From the NCBI RefSeq assembly GCF_011682175.1, contig NZ_WHJG01000001.1:186001-250000 (forward strand): DNA of 64,000 bases. The letters are read 5' to 3'. Position 1 is the stretch's first letter; each line of letters starts with the position of its first letter. The position numbers were made by a program, and so were the translations under genes. This document shows positions 1-9,833 of the stretch, piece by piece. The notes under the pieces were generated by a model that had not been told where the DNA came from, made no database searches, and saw only the letters and a program-made list of their open reading frames with translations. Origin of the DNA: Massilia frigida (GTDB lineage Bacteria > Pseudomonadota > Gammaproteobacteria > Burkholderiales > Burkholderiaceae_D).

Positions 1-3000
1 CTCGGTAATGAGCGCGCGTTCCATCTTGCGCTCCGCCGTGTAGCCGAAGATGTCGAGCGCGCCGCCACGCAAGCCCTTCATCTTGGCCATCAGGCCGAAC
101 GCCTTCATCATCCACGGGCCGAATTCCTGCTTGATCAGCTGGCCCTTGGAGTCGTGCTTGGCGAACAGCGGCGGCGCCAAGTGGAACTTGAGCTTGATGT
201 CGCCCTCGAACATGCCGGCGATCTTCTCCTGGAAGGCGCCATTGGTGTACAGGCGCGCGACTTCATACTCGTCCTTGTACGCCATCAGCTTGTAGAAGTA
301 GCGCGCCACCGCTTCGGTCAGGCGCGTGCCCTTGCCCAGCTTCGCTTCCTCGGCGCGCACCTGGTCCACGAAGGCCTTGTACTGGTTGGCGTAGGCGACA
401 TCCTGGTAAGCGGTCAGCAGTTCGATGCGCTTGTTGATGATCTCGTCCAGGCTTTGCGTGCGCTTGAATTCGATCACCTTGGCCGGCGTCGTCATTTTCA
501 CCAGCGACGCCAGATCGTGTGCCGCCGTGCGGCCCCAGGTAAAGGCGCTCTTGTTGAAGCCCACCGAGACATTGTTCAGTTCAATCGCCTTCAAGATCGA
601 CGCTTCGCTCAAAGGCACCTGCCCTTTTTGCCACGCGTAGCCGAGCATGAACATATTGGTGGCGATCGAGTCGCCCATCAGCGCCGTGGCGATCTGGCCG
701 GCATCGATAAAATCGACGCGCTCGGCACCGCAAGCCTTGACGATTTCCGCTTGCGAGGACGCTCCCGGGAATTGCCAGTCCGGGTTCTTGACGAATGCCG
801 CCGTCGAGGAACCGGTCGAATTGATCGCCGCGTAAGTGCGGCCTTCGCCCATGCGCGAGAGGGCGTCGCGGCTGGCCGTGACGATCAGGTCGCAGCCGAT
901 GACCAGGTCGGCGCTGCCGGTGCCCACGCGGGTCGAATGCAAATCGGCCTGCTTGTCGGCCAGGCGCACGTGCGACATCACCGGGCCGCCCTTCTGGGCC
1001 AGTCCGCTCATGTCGAGCACAATGGCGCCCTTGCCTTCGACGTGGGCCGCCATCGCCAGGATCTGGCCGACGGTGACCACGCCGGTGCCGCCGATCCCGG
1101 TGATCAGGATGCCGTACGGCGCGGCCGTGCCTTTCAACACAGGCGTCGGCAGCTGCGGCGGGGCCGCTTCGCCGGCGGCGGCTTTCTTCGGCTTCTTGAG
1201 CGAACCGCCTTCGACCGTGACAAAACTCGGGCAGAAACCCGTCACGCACGAGAAGTCCTTGTTGCAGGACGACTGGTTGATCTGGCGCTTGCGGCCCAGT
1301 TCCGTTTCCAGCGGTTCGACCGACAGGCAGTTCGACTGCACCGAGCAGTCGCCGCAGCCTTCGCACACAGCCTCGTTGATGACGGCGCGCTTGGCTGGAT
1401 CCGGGTACTCGTTGCGTTTCCGGCGACGCCGTTTTTCGGACGCACAGGTCTGGTCGTAGATCATGGCCGACACGCCCGGCTTGTCGCGCAGTTCGCGCTG
1501 CACATCCATCAACTCGCTGCGGTGGCGCACGGTCACGCCTTCGGCCCACTTGTAGTCGGACGGGTATTTTTCCGGTTCGTCGGTGACGACGATGATCGGG
1601 CCCACGCCTTCGGCCGCGATCTGGCGGCTGATCATGCCCGGGTCAAGCGGACCGTCGAATTCCTGGCCGCCGGTCATCGCAACCGCGTCGTTGAACAGGA
1701 TCTTGTAGGTGATGTTGACCTTGGCCGCCACCGCCGCGCGGATCGCCAGGATCCCCGAGTGGAAGTAGGTGCCGTCGCCCAGGTTGGTGAAGACGTGCTT
1801 CTCGTTGGTGAACGGCGCCTGGCCAACCCAGGTCACGCCTTCGGCGCCCATGTGAGTGAAGGTCGAGGTTTCGCGGTCCATCCACAGCACCATGTAGTGG
1901 CAGCCGATGCCGGCCAGCGCGCGCGAGCCTTCCGGCACCTTGGTCGAGGAGTTGTGCGGGCAGCCGGAGCAGAAATACGGCGTGCGGTCGGTGTCCGGAT
2001 TGGGCTTGGTGCTGACGTTTTTCAGTACCAGCTCTTTCGCTTCCAGGTAGGCGATGCGTTCCTTCACGCGCTGCTCGACCGGATGGCCGGCGCAGTAGTG
2101 CGAAATGCGGCTGGCGATCGCGCGTGCGATCTGGGCCGGGTTGAGCTCATAGGTGGCCGGCAGCAGCCAGTCGCCGTGGCCGGTGCCGCCCTTGTTCGAC
2201 CATTCGCCGGTGTCGTCGAATTTGCCGACCACGCGCGGACGCTGGCCATCCGGCAGGTTGTACAGTTCTTCCTTGAGCGCGTATTCCAGGATCTGGCGCT
2301 TCTCTTCGACCACCAGGATTTCGTCGAGACCCTTGGCGAATTCGTGCACGCCTTCCGCTTCGAGCGGCCAGGTCATGCCGATCTTGTACAGCCGGATGCC
2401 GATGTCGGCCGCTGCCTGCTCGTCGATGCCCAGGTCGGCCAGCGCCTGGCGCGTGTCCAGGTACGATTTGCCGGCGGTGATGATGCCGATCTTCGGTTTC
2501 GGGCTGTCCCAGATGATCTTATTGAGCTTGTTGGCGCGCGCGTAAGCCAGTGCCGCGTACCACTTGAAGCTGTTCATCCGCACTTCCATATCGAGCACGG
2601 TGTCGGGCCAGCGGATATTCAGGCCACCCTCGGGCAGCACGAAGTCGGTCGGCAGTTCGATCTGGACGCGGTCCGGGTCGAAGTCGACCACGGCGCCCGA
2701 TTCGATGATGTCGGTGACGCACTTCATCGATACCCACAAGCCGGTATAGCGGCTCATGGCCCAGGCGTGCAGGCCGTAGTCGATGTATTCCTGCACCGAG
2801 GCCGGGTACAGCACCGGAATGCCGCAGGCGTTCAGGATATGGTCCGACTGGTGCGCGGTCGACGACGACTTGGCCGCGTGGTCGTCGCCGGCCAGTACCA
2901 GCACGCCGCCATGCTTGGCGCTGCCGGCATTGTTGGCGTGCTTGAAGACGTCGCCGCAGCGGTCCACGCCGGGGCCTTTGCCATACCACATCGAGAACAC

Positions 3001-3357
3001 GCCGTCGTACTTGGCGTCCTTGAACAGGTTGGTTTGCTGGGTGCCCCAGACGGCGGTGGCGGCCAGGTCTTCGTTCATCCCGGGATGGAACTTGACGTGG
3101 TGGGCGTCGAGGTGCTTCTTGGCCTTGACCGCGGTCATGTCGACCGAGGTCACGGGCGAGCCGCGGTAGCCGGTGATGTAACCGGCGGTGTTCAGGCCGG
3201 CCTTGAGGTCGCGTTCGCGCTGCATCATCGGCAGGCGGATCAGCGCCTGGGTGCCGGTCATGAAGGCGCGGCCGCGCTCCAGCGTCCATTTGTCGTCGAG
3301 CGAAATCTCGTGCGACGGCTCAGCGTCGAGCTGAGCCCGGTCTAGCGGTGCATTCAT
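1..3357 (-). CDS. Indolepyruvate ferredoxin oxidoreductase, fused IorA-IorB (3' end cut by window edge)
   Basis: Oxidatively decarboxylates aryl 2-oxoacids (indolepyruvate, phenylpyruvate, 4-hydroxyphenylpyruvate) to arylacetyl-CoA. The window holds 1119 codons from the ATG; fused enzymes of this family run somewhat longer, so only the C-terminus is missing. The N-terminal pyrimidine-type domain contains GYRGSPVTSVD. The ThDP-binding signature GDGTYFHSG...NDAVAMTGGQ lies near residues 526-565. A ferredoxin-like Cys cluster (CEGCGDCSVQSNC, then SSCNKDFSC and GFCPS) lies near 664-710. The IorB-like gamma domain begins near residue 740 with ILITGIGGTGVVTVGQ. The gene follows hpd by 35 nt, so the two are probably co-transcribed. 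A second ATG 4 nt downstream is out of frame. Confidence 0.93.
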   Translation of the reverse strand, partial: MNAPLDRAQLDAEPSHEISLDDKWTLERGRAFMTGTQALIRLPMMQRERDLKAGLNTAGYITGYRGSPVTSVDMTAVKAKKHLDAHHVKFHPGMNEDLAATAVWGTQQTNLFKDAKYDGVFSMWYGKGPGVDRCGDVFKHANNAGSAKHGGVLVLAGDDHAAKSSSTAHQSDHILNACGIPVLYPASVQEYIDYGLHAWAMSRYTGLWVSMKCVTDIIESGAVVDFDPDRVQIELPTDFVLPEGGLNIRWPDTVLDMEVRMNSFKWYAALAYARANKLNKIIWDSPKPKIGIITAGKSYLDTRQALADLGIDEQAAADIGIRLYKIGMTWPLEAEGVHEFAKGLDEILVVEEKRQILEYALKEELYNLPDGQRPRVVGKFDDTGEWSNKGGTGHGDWLLPATYELNPAQIARAIASRISHYCAGHPVEQRVKERIAYLEAKELVLKNVSTKPNPDTDRTPYFCSGCPHNSSTKVPEGSRALAGIGCHYMVLWMDRETSTFTHMGAEGVTWVGQAPFTNEKHVFTNLGDGTYFHSGILAIRAAVAAKVNITYKILFNDAVAMTGGQEFDGPLDPGMISRQIAAEGVGPIIVVTDEPEKYPSDYKWAEGVTVRHRSELMDVQRELRDKPGVSAMIYDQTCASEKRRRRKRNEYPDPAKRAVINEAVCEGCGDCSVQSNCLSVEPLETELGRKRQINQSSCNKDFSCVTGFCPSFVTVEGGSLKKPKKAAAGEAAPPQLPTPVLKGTAAPYGILITGIGGTGVVTVGQILAMAAHVEGKGAIVLDMSGLAQKGGPVMSHVRLADKQADLHSTRVGTGSADLVIGCDLIVTASRDALSRMGEGRTYAAINSTGSSTAAFVKNPDWQFPGASSQAEIVKACGAERVDFIDAGQIATALMGDSIATNMFMLGYAWQKGQVPLSEASILKAIELNNVSVGFNKSAFTWGRTAAHDLASLVKMTTPAKVIEFKRTQSLDEIINKRIELLTAYQDVAYANQYKAFVDQVRAEEAKLGKGTRLTEAVARYFYKLMAYKDEYEVARLYTNGAFQEKIAGMFEGDIKLKFHLAPPLFAKHDSKGQLIKQEFGPWMMKAFGLMAKMKGLRGGALDIFGYTAERKMERALITE

Positions 3358-3392
3358 TGTCTTTGTCTCCGTATATTCTTGTACGCCGCGCT

Positions 3393-4514
<1,122 letters not shown>

Positions 4515-4600
4515 GACAGTCTCCTATTTTAATAGGGCACAGTATAGTCCTGCGGCATCGGCATTAAATTTCAAACACTGCCCCACGCGCGGCGATTTGA

Positions 4601-4613
4601 GCAATAATATTGC
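4601..4613. promoter_or_regulatory. Candidate Lrp-family operator between hpd and lrp
   Basis: The perfect palindrome GCAATAATATTGC (6-bp arms around one base) lies 26 bp upstream of the regulator start and 86 bp upstream of the hpd start. AT-rich palindromes of this size are typical Lrp/AsnC sites. Assignment to the neighbouring regulator is inferred from position. Confidence 0.5.
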
Positions 4614-4639
4614 GTTGAAATGCCGCTTTCTGAGGAAAT

Positions 4640-5149
4640 ATGCCAAAAATTGTGCTGGATAAAACAGATCGGAAGATTCTGGCGATTCTGCAGGCGGACG
4701 GGCGCCTGTCGAACCAGGACGTGGCCGACCGGGTCAGCCTGTCGCCCTCGCCCTGCCTGCGCCGCATCAAGCGGCTGGAAGAGGCGGGCGTGATCCGCCA
4801 GTACGTGGCGCTGCTCGACCCGGCCCAGATCGGGCTCGGTTTGCTGGCGTATGTGAACGTGCGGCTGGAAAAGCACAGCGAGGGCTCCAGCAACGCGGCC
4901 GGAGCGCGCCGCGCCACCAGTTCGCCGCATACCGATTTCGCGCTGTCGGTCGAGCACTGGCCGGAAGTGGTGGCCTGCTATGCGATGACGGGGGAAATGG
5001 ATTACCTGCTGCGCGTGCACGTGGAAGACATGGACCACTTCTCGCGCTTCATGATGCAGACGCTCCTGAGCCACCCGGCGGTGGCGGACGTGAAGTCGAG
5101 CTTCGCGCTGCAGCGGATCAAGGATACGACCGCGCTGCCGCTGGTCTGA
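4640..5149 (+). CDS. Lrp/AsnC family transcriptional regulator
   Basis: Feast/famine regulator of 169 residues. The N-terminal winged helix-turn-helix is clear (LDKTDRKILAILQADGR, then SLSPSPCLRRIKRLEEAGVI), followed by a RAM ligand-binding domain (TGEMDYLLRVHVED). The RAM domain carries a short Ser/Ala-rich stretch near residues 80-98 before the usual PEVVACY motif, making it slightly longer than the family norm. It is divergent from hpd, and a palindrome sits between them. It probably controls hpd-ior in response to an aromatic amino acid or its oxoacid; the effector is inferred, not visible. Confidence 0.92.
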   Translation: MPKIVLDKTDRKILAILQADGRLSNQDVADRVSLSPSPCLRRIKRLEEAGVIRQYVALLDPAQIGLGLLAYVNVRLEKHSEGSSNAAGARRATSSPHTDFALSVEHWPEVVACYAMTGEMDYLLRVHVEDMDHFSRFMMQTLLSHPAVADVKSSFALQRIKDTTALPLV

Positions 5150-5152
5150 GGC

Positions 5153-5815
5153 TTACTTCTTCGGCACGAAGAACTTGACCGCGGCGCGGGTGTTGGCCTT
5201 GAGGGTGTAGTCGATGGTGGCGAACTGCTCGTCGATGGCTTCCCTGAGCATGCTGGCCGGGTCGGGTGGCAGCAGGCGCAGGTAGGCGTCGGCTTCGCCA
5301 TAGTCGCGCTGGATTTCCATGCCGGCCTTTTTGGCGATGTGCATCATGGTCTGGTTGGACGAGAGGCAGTGCATATACAAGGTGTCGACATCGAGGTTGC
5401 GGCAGCGGATGGCGGCGCGCTCGAACAATTTGGAACCGATGCCCAGCCCGCGCGCCGAGGCCGACACCGACACGCCGAATTCGGCCACGATATCCTTGGT
5501 GGTGCTGCTCAGGGCGTGCGACGAGGCTGGCCTGGGCGCGAAGGCCAGGTGGCCGACCGCGACCAGCTTGAAGACCGGGTTATAGACGCCGTAGACGGTA
5601 TCGTGGGAAAAGTCGATCTTGGCGACATAGGCTTCCACCAGTTCATCAGGCAGGTTGGTGCCGAAGCGGAGTAAGCGGTCACTGTTGTCGAGCGCGAGGA
5701 AATGCTTGAGCACGCGGTGGCGGTCGCGTTCGTGGAGCTGCTTGACCAGCACCTTGCGGCGGCTCTTGCTACCGCTGCGGGCGCTGAGCCAGTTGCTGAA
5801 GGGGTTTGTGAACAT
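5153..5815 (-). CDS. GNAT family N-acetyltransferase
   Basis: Protein of 220 residues with a single GNAT fold. The acetyl-CoA-binding motif A is visible as SARGLGIGSKLFERA near residues 120-135, followed by a conserved HCLSSNQTMMHIAKKAGM segment. The N-terminus is basic (SKSRRKVLVKQLHERDRHRV) and resembles GNAT domains found alone or attached to acyl-CoA synthetases. It is convergent with the Lrp gene, only 3 bp apart. The substrate cannot be read from the sequence. Confidence 0.85.
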   Translation of the reverse strand: MFTNPFSNWLSARSGSKSRRKVLVKQLHERDRHRVLKHFLALDNSDRLLRFGTNLPDELVEAYVAKIDFSHDTVYGVYNPVFKLVAVGHLAFAPRPASSHALSSTTKDIVAEFGVSVSASARGLGIGSKLFERAAIRCRNLDVDTLYMHCLSSNQTMMHIAKKAGMEIQRDYGEADAYLRLLPPDPASMLREAIDEQFATIDYTLKANTRAAVKFFVPKK

Positions 5816-5881
5816 GATTGCGGCCGTTTTCCGTGACGTTTATTGTGCAGTGCACCATTTACCCATTGTAGCGCATTCCAC

Positions 5882-5929
5882 CCGTCGTTCCCGACCTGGG
5901 CGGCCGCCAAGGTCGGGAACGACGGTTTT
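5882..5929. repeat. Intergenic palindrome, CCGTCGTTCC family (copy A)
   Basis: Perfect 16-bp arms, CCGTCGTTCCCGACCT at 5882-5897 and its complement at 5910-5925, enclose a 12-nt loop and are followed by TTTTGAGG. It lies between the acetyltransferase start and the diguanylate cyclase 3' end. Related elements occur at 14221, 21586 and 51585, with the same AAAACCGTC edge. Confidence 0.75.
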
Positions 5930-5962
5930 GAGGCTAACGAGAGTATCCCTATCGAGCTACCC

Positions 5963-7498
5963 TCACACCGCCGTCGTTACCGCCGTCGACATCGGCACCT
6001 CATTCCACTGCGCCTGCGGACTGAACGAAATCCCGTTCTTGCCGCCCTGCTTGGCCTGGTACATGGCCTGGTCGGCATCGGCCAGCAAGGCCGGCGCGCC
6101 ACGCATGAAGCCTTCCTTGCCCTTGGCGCTGGCCACGCCGATACTGGCCGAGATGCGCACCGGGAAGCCGCCCGCCTCGGTGATCGAGCGGATCGCGTCG
6201 AGCGTCTGCTGCGCCACCCGCAAGGCTCCCTCGCGGCCACTGACCTCTTCCAGCAGGATCACGAATTCATCCCCGCCCAGGCGCGCCAGCGCATCTTCCT
6301 TGCGCAGCTTTTCCTGCACCCGTTTGGCCACTTCGCACAGCACCAGGTCCCCGGTCGCGTGCCCGTAGGTGTCGTTGACCGCCTTGAAGCCATCGAGGTC
6401 GATGAACATGGCCACCACCACGTCGCCGCGCCGGCCGGCCCGCACCAGCGCATGCGCCAGCAGGCGCGTGAGTTCGCCATAATTGACCAAGCCGGTCAGG
6501 CTGTCGTGCTGGGCCAGCTGCTTCAGGCGCGCCGTCTGCGCTTCCAGCGCCGCCGTGCGCTCGGCCACGCGATGCTCCAGCGTCTCGTTGGCGGCCTGCA
6601 AACTGCGATTGACCTCGCCGATGATGCTGTAGCTGCGCAGCAGGCGCCGCGCCACGTACATCAACAGCAGCAGCAGCAAACCTGAATACGCAAACAGGTA
6701 AGTCCGGTAATGCTGCTTTTCGATCAGCACCTGGTCGAACGAGGTATCGAACAGGCTGCCCAGCTTGTCCATCGCTTCGGCGGTGCGGCTGTTCGCGATA
6801 TGCATTTCGAGTTCGTTTTCCATCTGGCGGTAGCGCAGGATGGCGTGCGCGTGGCGCCCCAGTTCATCGATGGTGTCGCTCACGCTGTCCGAAAAATCGC
6901 CGCGCAGCGGCTGCATCGAGGCGATCGTGCGTTCGATCTGCGCCGCCAGGGCCGGCGACGGCGCCAGGTTGTAGCGCAGGATGTCGCTCAGCAGGCTATT
7001 CAGGGCGCTGTCGAGCGCCAGCACCGTGCGCGCCTGCACGATCGCGCCTTCGATGCCATTCAACTCGGTCTTCAGATCGGTGATCGCGGGCGGGAAAAAG
7101 ATCAGCGAATTGCGCAAGATCGCGTTCTGGGTCTTGAACTGCTCGACCAGTTCTTCCTTCTTCACCAGCGCGCGCGTGACCTGCTCCAGCGCTTCCCCGG
7201 CCTTGGCATTGCCGGTGATGGGCAGCGCGGCGCCCAGGCGCAGCTGCAGTTCGCGCATGCGCGCCAGCGGTGCCGAGAGCGGGTCGTAATTGGTGTTCAA
7301 GCCGATGTGCGAGCGCAGGATGTTGACGTTCCACTCCGAATCGAGCTTTTCCAGCTCGCGCAGGTTGAGCATGATCCGGTTCTGCGCTTCGATGTCGACG
7401 GCCTGGGTGCGGTTGAACAGCACGCCCAGCACCACCATCAGCGCGGCCAGCAGCAGCAGCCCGGCGACGCGGCGCCAGGTGCCGAAGGCGCCCCTCAT
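5963..7498 (-). CDS. Membrane-anchored diguanylate cyclase (GGDEF)
   Basis: Makes cyclic di-GMP from two GTP. Of its 511 residues, one transmembrane segment sits at the N-terminus (GLLLLAALMVVLGVLF) and a second near residues 260-280 (FAYSGLLLLLLMYVARRLL). They enclose a periplasmic, mostly helical sensor region of about 230 residues. A short coiled coil (ETLEHRVAERTAALEAQTARLKQL) leads to an intact GGDEF domain with RLGGDEFVILLEE near residue 405. No EAL domain is present. The start codon overlaps the stop of the upstream cytochrome c peroxidase (ATGA at 7495-7498), so translation is probably coupled. The sensed signal is unknown. Confidence 0.93.
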   Translation of the reverse strand: MRGAFGTWRRVAGLLLLAALMVVLGVLFNRTQAVDIEAQNRIMLNLRELEKLDSEWNVNILRSHIGLNTNYDPLSAPLARMRELQLRLGAALPITGNAKAGEALEQVTRALVKKEELVEQFKTQNAILRNSLIFFPPAITDLKTELNGIEGAIVQARTVLALDSALNSLLSDILRYNLAPSPALAAQIERTIASMQPLRGDFSDSVSDTIDELGRHAHAILRYRQMENELEMHIANSRTAEAMDKLGSLFDTSFDQVLIEKQHYRTYLFAYSGLLLLLLMYVARRLLRSYSIIGEVNRSLQAANETLEHRVAERTAALEAQTARLKQLAQHDSLTGLVNYGELTRLLAHALVRAGRRGDVVVAMFIDLDGFKAVNDTYGHATGDLVLCEVAKRVQEKLRKEDALARLGGDEFVILLEEVSGREGALRVAQQTLDAIRSITEAGGFPVRISASIGVASAKGKEGFMRGAPALLADADQAMYQAKQGGKNGISFSPQAQWNEVPMSTAVTTAV

Positions 7499-8490
7499 GG
7501 CGGAACTCCCGGCGGCACTGCCGGCGGCACGCCCGGCACCAGCTTCTCGCCGCTCAGGGTGTGCAGGAAGCGCACGATCAATTCCTTGTCCTGCTGCGAG
7601 GCGGTGCGCCCGAGCTGGTATTTGAACATCAGCTCGACCGCCTGGTCGAGCGTGCCGACCGAGCCGTCATGGAAGTACGGCGCGGTCAGCGCGACATTGC
7701 GCAGGCCGGGCACGCGGAACACGTTGCGGTCGACGTTGCGGCCGGTGACCTGGTAGCGGCCCAGGTCGGCGCCGCTCGTTTCCAGCCCCGGCATCTCGCG
7801 CATGGCGCCCAGTTTCTGGAACAGGTTGCCGCCCACGTTGATGCCCTGGTGGCAGGCCGCGCAGCCATAGCTCTTGAAGCGCAGGTAGCCGCGTTCCTCC
7901 TCGGCCGTGATGGCGCCGGCCTCGCCGCGCAGATAGCGGTCGAAGCGCGACGGCGTCACCAGCGAACGCAGATACTGGTCGAGCGCGTCGCGCACATAGG
8001 CCGGACGCATGACATCGCCGTACACCTCCACGAACTGGGCCGACAGCGCCTCGTCCCGGGCCAGGCGCGCGGCCATCAGCTCCCAGTTGTCGGCAAAGCC
8101 CTTGGGCTTGGTGATCACATGGTCGAGCAGTTGCTCGACGCCGCTGTGGCGCCCGGTCCAGGTCTGGCGGTAATTGAAACTGCTGTTGTAGACCGTCGGG
8201 GTATTAAAACGCGCCGGCTTGCCGTCCGGCCCCATGGCGAGGGCCTTGCCGTCGGTGCCGCCACGGCGCAACTGGTGGCAGGTGGCACAGCTGTGCGTGC
8301 TGTCGCGCGAAAAACGCGGGTCCTGGAACAGGCGCGCGCCGAGCGCGATGCGCGCCGGGTCGCCCACCGCCTTGAGCGGCAGCGGACGGATAGGCTCATT
8401 GACAAGCGCCTGGGCCGCAGCGGCACCTGCCCAGCAGCAGGCGAGCGCGGCAAGGGTCCGACCCACGGACCGGCGCAAGGTGGACAGCAT
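7495..8490 (-). CDS. Di-haem cytochrome c peroxidase / MauG-like protein
   Basis: Periplasmic di-haem protein of 331 residues, expected to reduce peroxide or oxidise another substrate. The start at 8490 gives a signal peptide (TLAALACCWAGAAAAQA). Haem motifs are CATCH at residues 68-72 and CAACH at 210-214. The family pattern NTPTVYNSSFN and the C-terminal APYFHDGSVGTLDQAVELM are present. The C-terminus ends in a short proline-rich tail (VPGVPPAVPPGVPP). The frame stays open upstream into cca but has no family similarity there. The gene overlaps the diguanylate cyclase by 4 bp, suggesting a two-gene unit. Peroxidase versus MauG-type activity cannot be settled from motifs. Confidence 0.9.
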   Translation of the reverse strand: MLSTLRRSVGRTLAALACCWAGAAAAQALVNEPIRPLPLKAVGDPARIALGARLFQDPRFSRDSTHSCATCHQLRRGGTDGKALAMGPDGKPARFNTPTVYNSSFNYRQTWTGRHSGVEQLLDHVITKPKGFADNWELMAARLARDEALSAQFVEVYGDVMRPAYVRDALDQYLRSLVTPSRFDRYLRGEAGAITAEEERGYLRFKSYGCAACHQGINVGGNLFQKLGAMREMPGLETSGADLGRYQVTGRNVDRNVFRVPGLRNVALTAPYFHDGSVGTLDQAVELMFKYQLGRTASQQDKELIVRFLHTLSGEKLVPGVPPAVPPGVPP

Positions 8491-8521
8491 CCCGTTTCTC
8501 CGTGTCAATGCCAATATCGGA

Positions 8522-9805
8522 TCAAAGAATAGCAGGATTCGCACCGGTCCTGTCGTCCGCCTGACCGGGCTCGTCGCCGAGGCGCAGGGCCGCCTTGACG
8601 GCCGAGACGCGCGCCGTATGCACGGCGTGGGGAATTTGCTGCTTGTTGTCGCCGCAGCGCAGCGCCACCTCGCCGGCGTTGACCGAGCGCGCCGCCGCCA
8701 GGGCGCCGAGCAGGTAGGGCCCTTGCGGATACGGCCGGGTGCGGAAATCGTCGCCCGCGCCGCCACGTCCGCGGGAGTCGCTCTCGGCCGCCAGCAGCAT
8801 CTGTTCAAAACGGAGCGGCTTGCGGAAAGCGTCGCAACGCTCGAACAGGGTCACCAGGGTATTGGCACGCAATTGCTGGGCGCGGCTGACGTTGCCGTGC
8901 TCGCGCGCCGTCATGACGGCCAGGTCGCGGCACTCGCCTGGCACCTTGAGGCGCGCGCAGACAGCCTCGATCAGGGCCAGGCCAAGCTGCTCGTGGCCGT
9001 GGTGGCGCGGCCAGTGTTCGGCGGGCGTGGCGCCCTTGCCCAGGTCGTGCATCAGGGCGGCGAAGCGCACCGGCAAATCGAAACCGCGTTCGGCCGCGTA
9101 GTCGATCACCAGCATCATGTGCACGCCCGTATCGATTTCGGGGTGGTGCAGCGGCGGCTGCGGCACTCCCCACAAGGCGTCCAGCTCCGGCATGATGCGC
9201 CCAAGCGCCCCGCACTCGCGCAGCACGCTGAGCATGCGCGACGGTGTTTGCTCCATCAGTCCGCGCGCCACTTCCTGCCAGACCCGCTCGGCCACCAGGG
9301 CGTCGACTTCGCCCGCCAGCACCATGCGCCGCATCAGTTCCATCGTTTCGGGCGCCACCGTAAAGCCGGGAAAGCGCGCCGCGAAGCGCGCCAGGCGCAG
9401 GATGCGCACCGGGTCTTCGGCAAAGGCATCGGAGACGTGGCGGAAGATTTTCGCTTCCAGGTCGCGCTGGCCGCCGAACGGATCGGTGATGGTCCCGTCG
9501 GCGTCGCGCGCGATGGCGTTGATGGTCAGGTCGCGCCGCACCAGGTCTTCTTCGAGGGTGACGTCGGGCGAAGTGTGGAACACGAAGCCGCGGTAGCCGG
9601 GCGCGGTCTTGCGCTCGGTGCGGGCAAGCGCGTACTCTTCCTGCGTCTTGGGATGCAGGAAGACCGGGAAGTCCTTGCCGACCGGGCGAAAGCCTTCGGC
9701 CAGCATGTCTTCGGGCGTGGCGCCGACCACGATCCAGTCGCGGTCCTGCACCGGCAGGCCCAGAAGGCCGTCGCGCACGGCGCCGCCTACGATGTATGTT
9801 TTCAT
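8522..9805 (-). CDS. cca: CCA tRNA nucleotidyltransferase (multifunctional)
   Basis: Adds or repairs the 3' CCA of tRNA. The start at 9805 gives MKTYIVGGAVRDGLLG, the expected class II N-terminus, and a 427-residue protein. The catalytic nucleotidyltransferase motif DRDWIVVGAT, the RRDLTINAIA motif and the RNA-binding head (EDPVRILRLARFAARF) are visible. A C-terminal HD domain (RFAALMHDLGKG) indicates the long, multifunctional form with phosphohydrolase activity. The frame extends 19 codons upstream, but those residues do not belong to the family. Confidence 0.95.
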   Translation of the reverse strand: MKTYIVGGAVRDGLLGLPVQDRDWIVVGATPEDMLAEGFRPVGKDFPVFLHPKTQEEYALARTERKTAPGYRGFVFHTSPDVTLEEDLVRRDLTINAIARDADGTITDPFGGQRDLEAKIFRHVSDAFAEDPVRILRLARFAARFPGFTVAPETMELMRRMVLAGEVDALVAERVWQEVARGLMEQTPSRMLSVLRECGALGRIMPELDALWGVPQPPLHHPEIDTGVHMMLVIDYAAERGFDLPVRFAALMHDLGKGATPAEHWPRHHGHEQLGLALIEAVCARLKVPGECRDLAVMTAREHGNVSRAQQLRANTLVTLFERCDAFRKPLRFEQMLLAAESDSRGRGGAGDDFRTRPYPQGPYLLGALAAARSVNAGEVALRCGDNKQQIPHAVHTARVSAVKAALRLGDEPGQADDRTGANPAIL

Positions 9806-9833
9806 GCTGAAGATAGTGTTGACTGAACCGCTA

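Noticed and set aside
154-3345. A 1063-codon plus-strand open frame
   Set aside because: It is the antisense shadow of the indolepyruvate oxidoreductase gene, whose minus-strand translation shows clear domains and motifs. Its own translation is Arg/His/Ala-rich with no family features.
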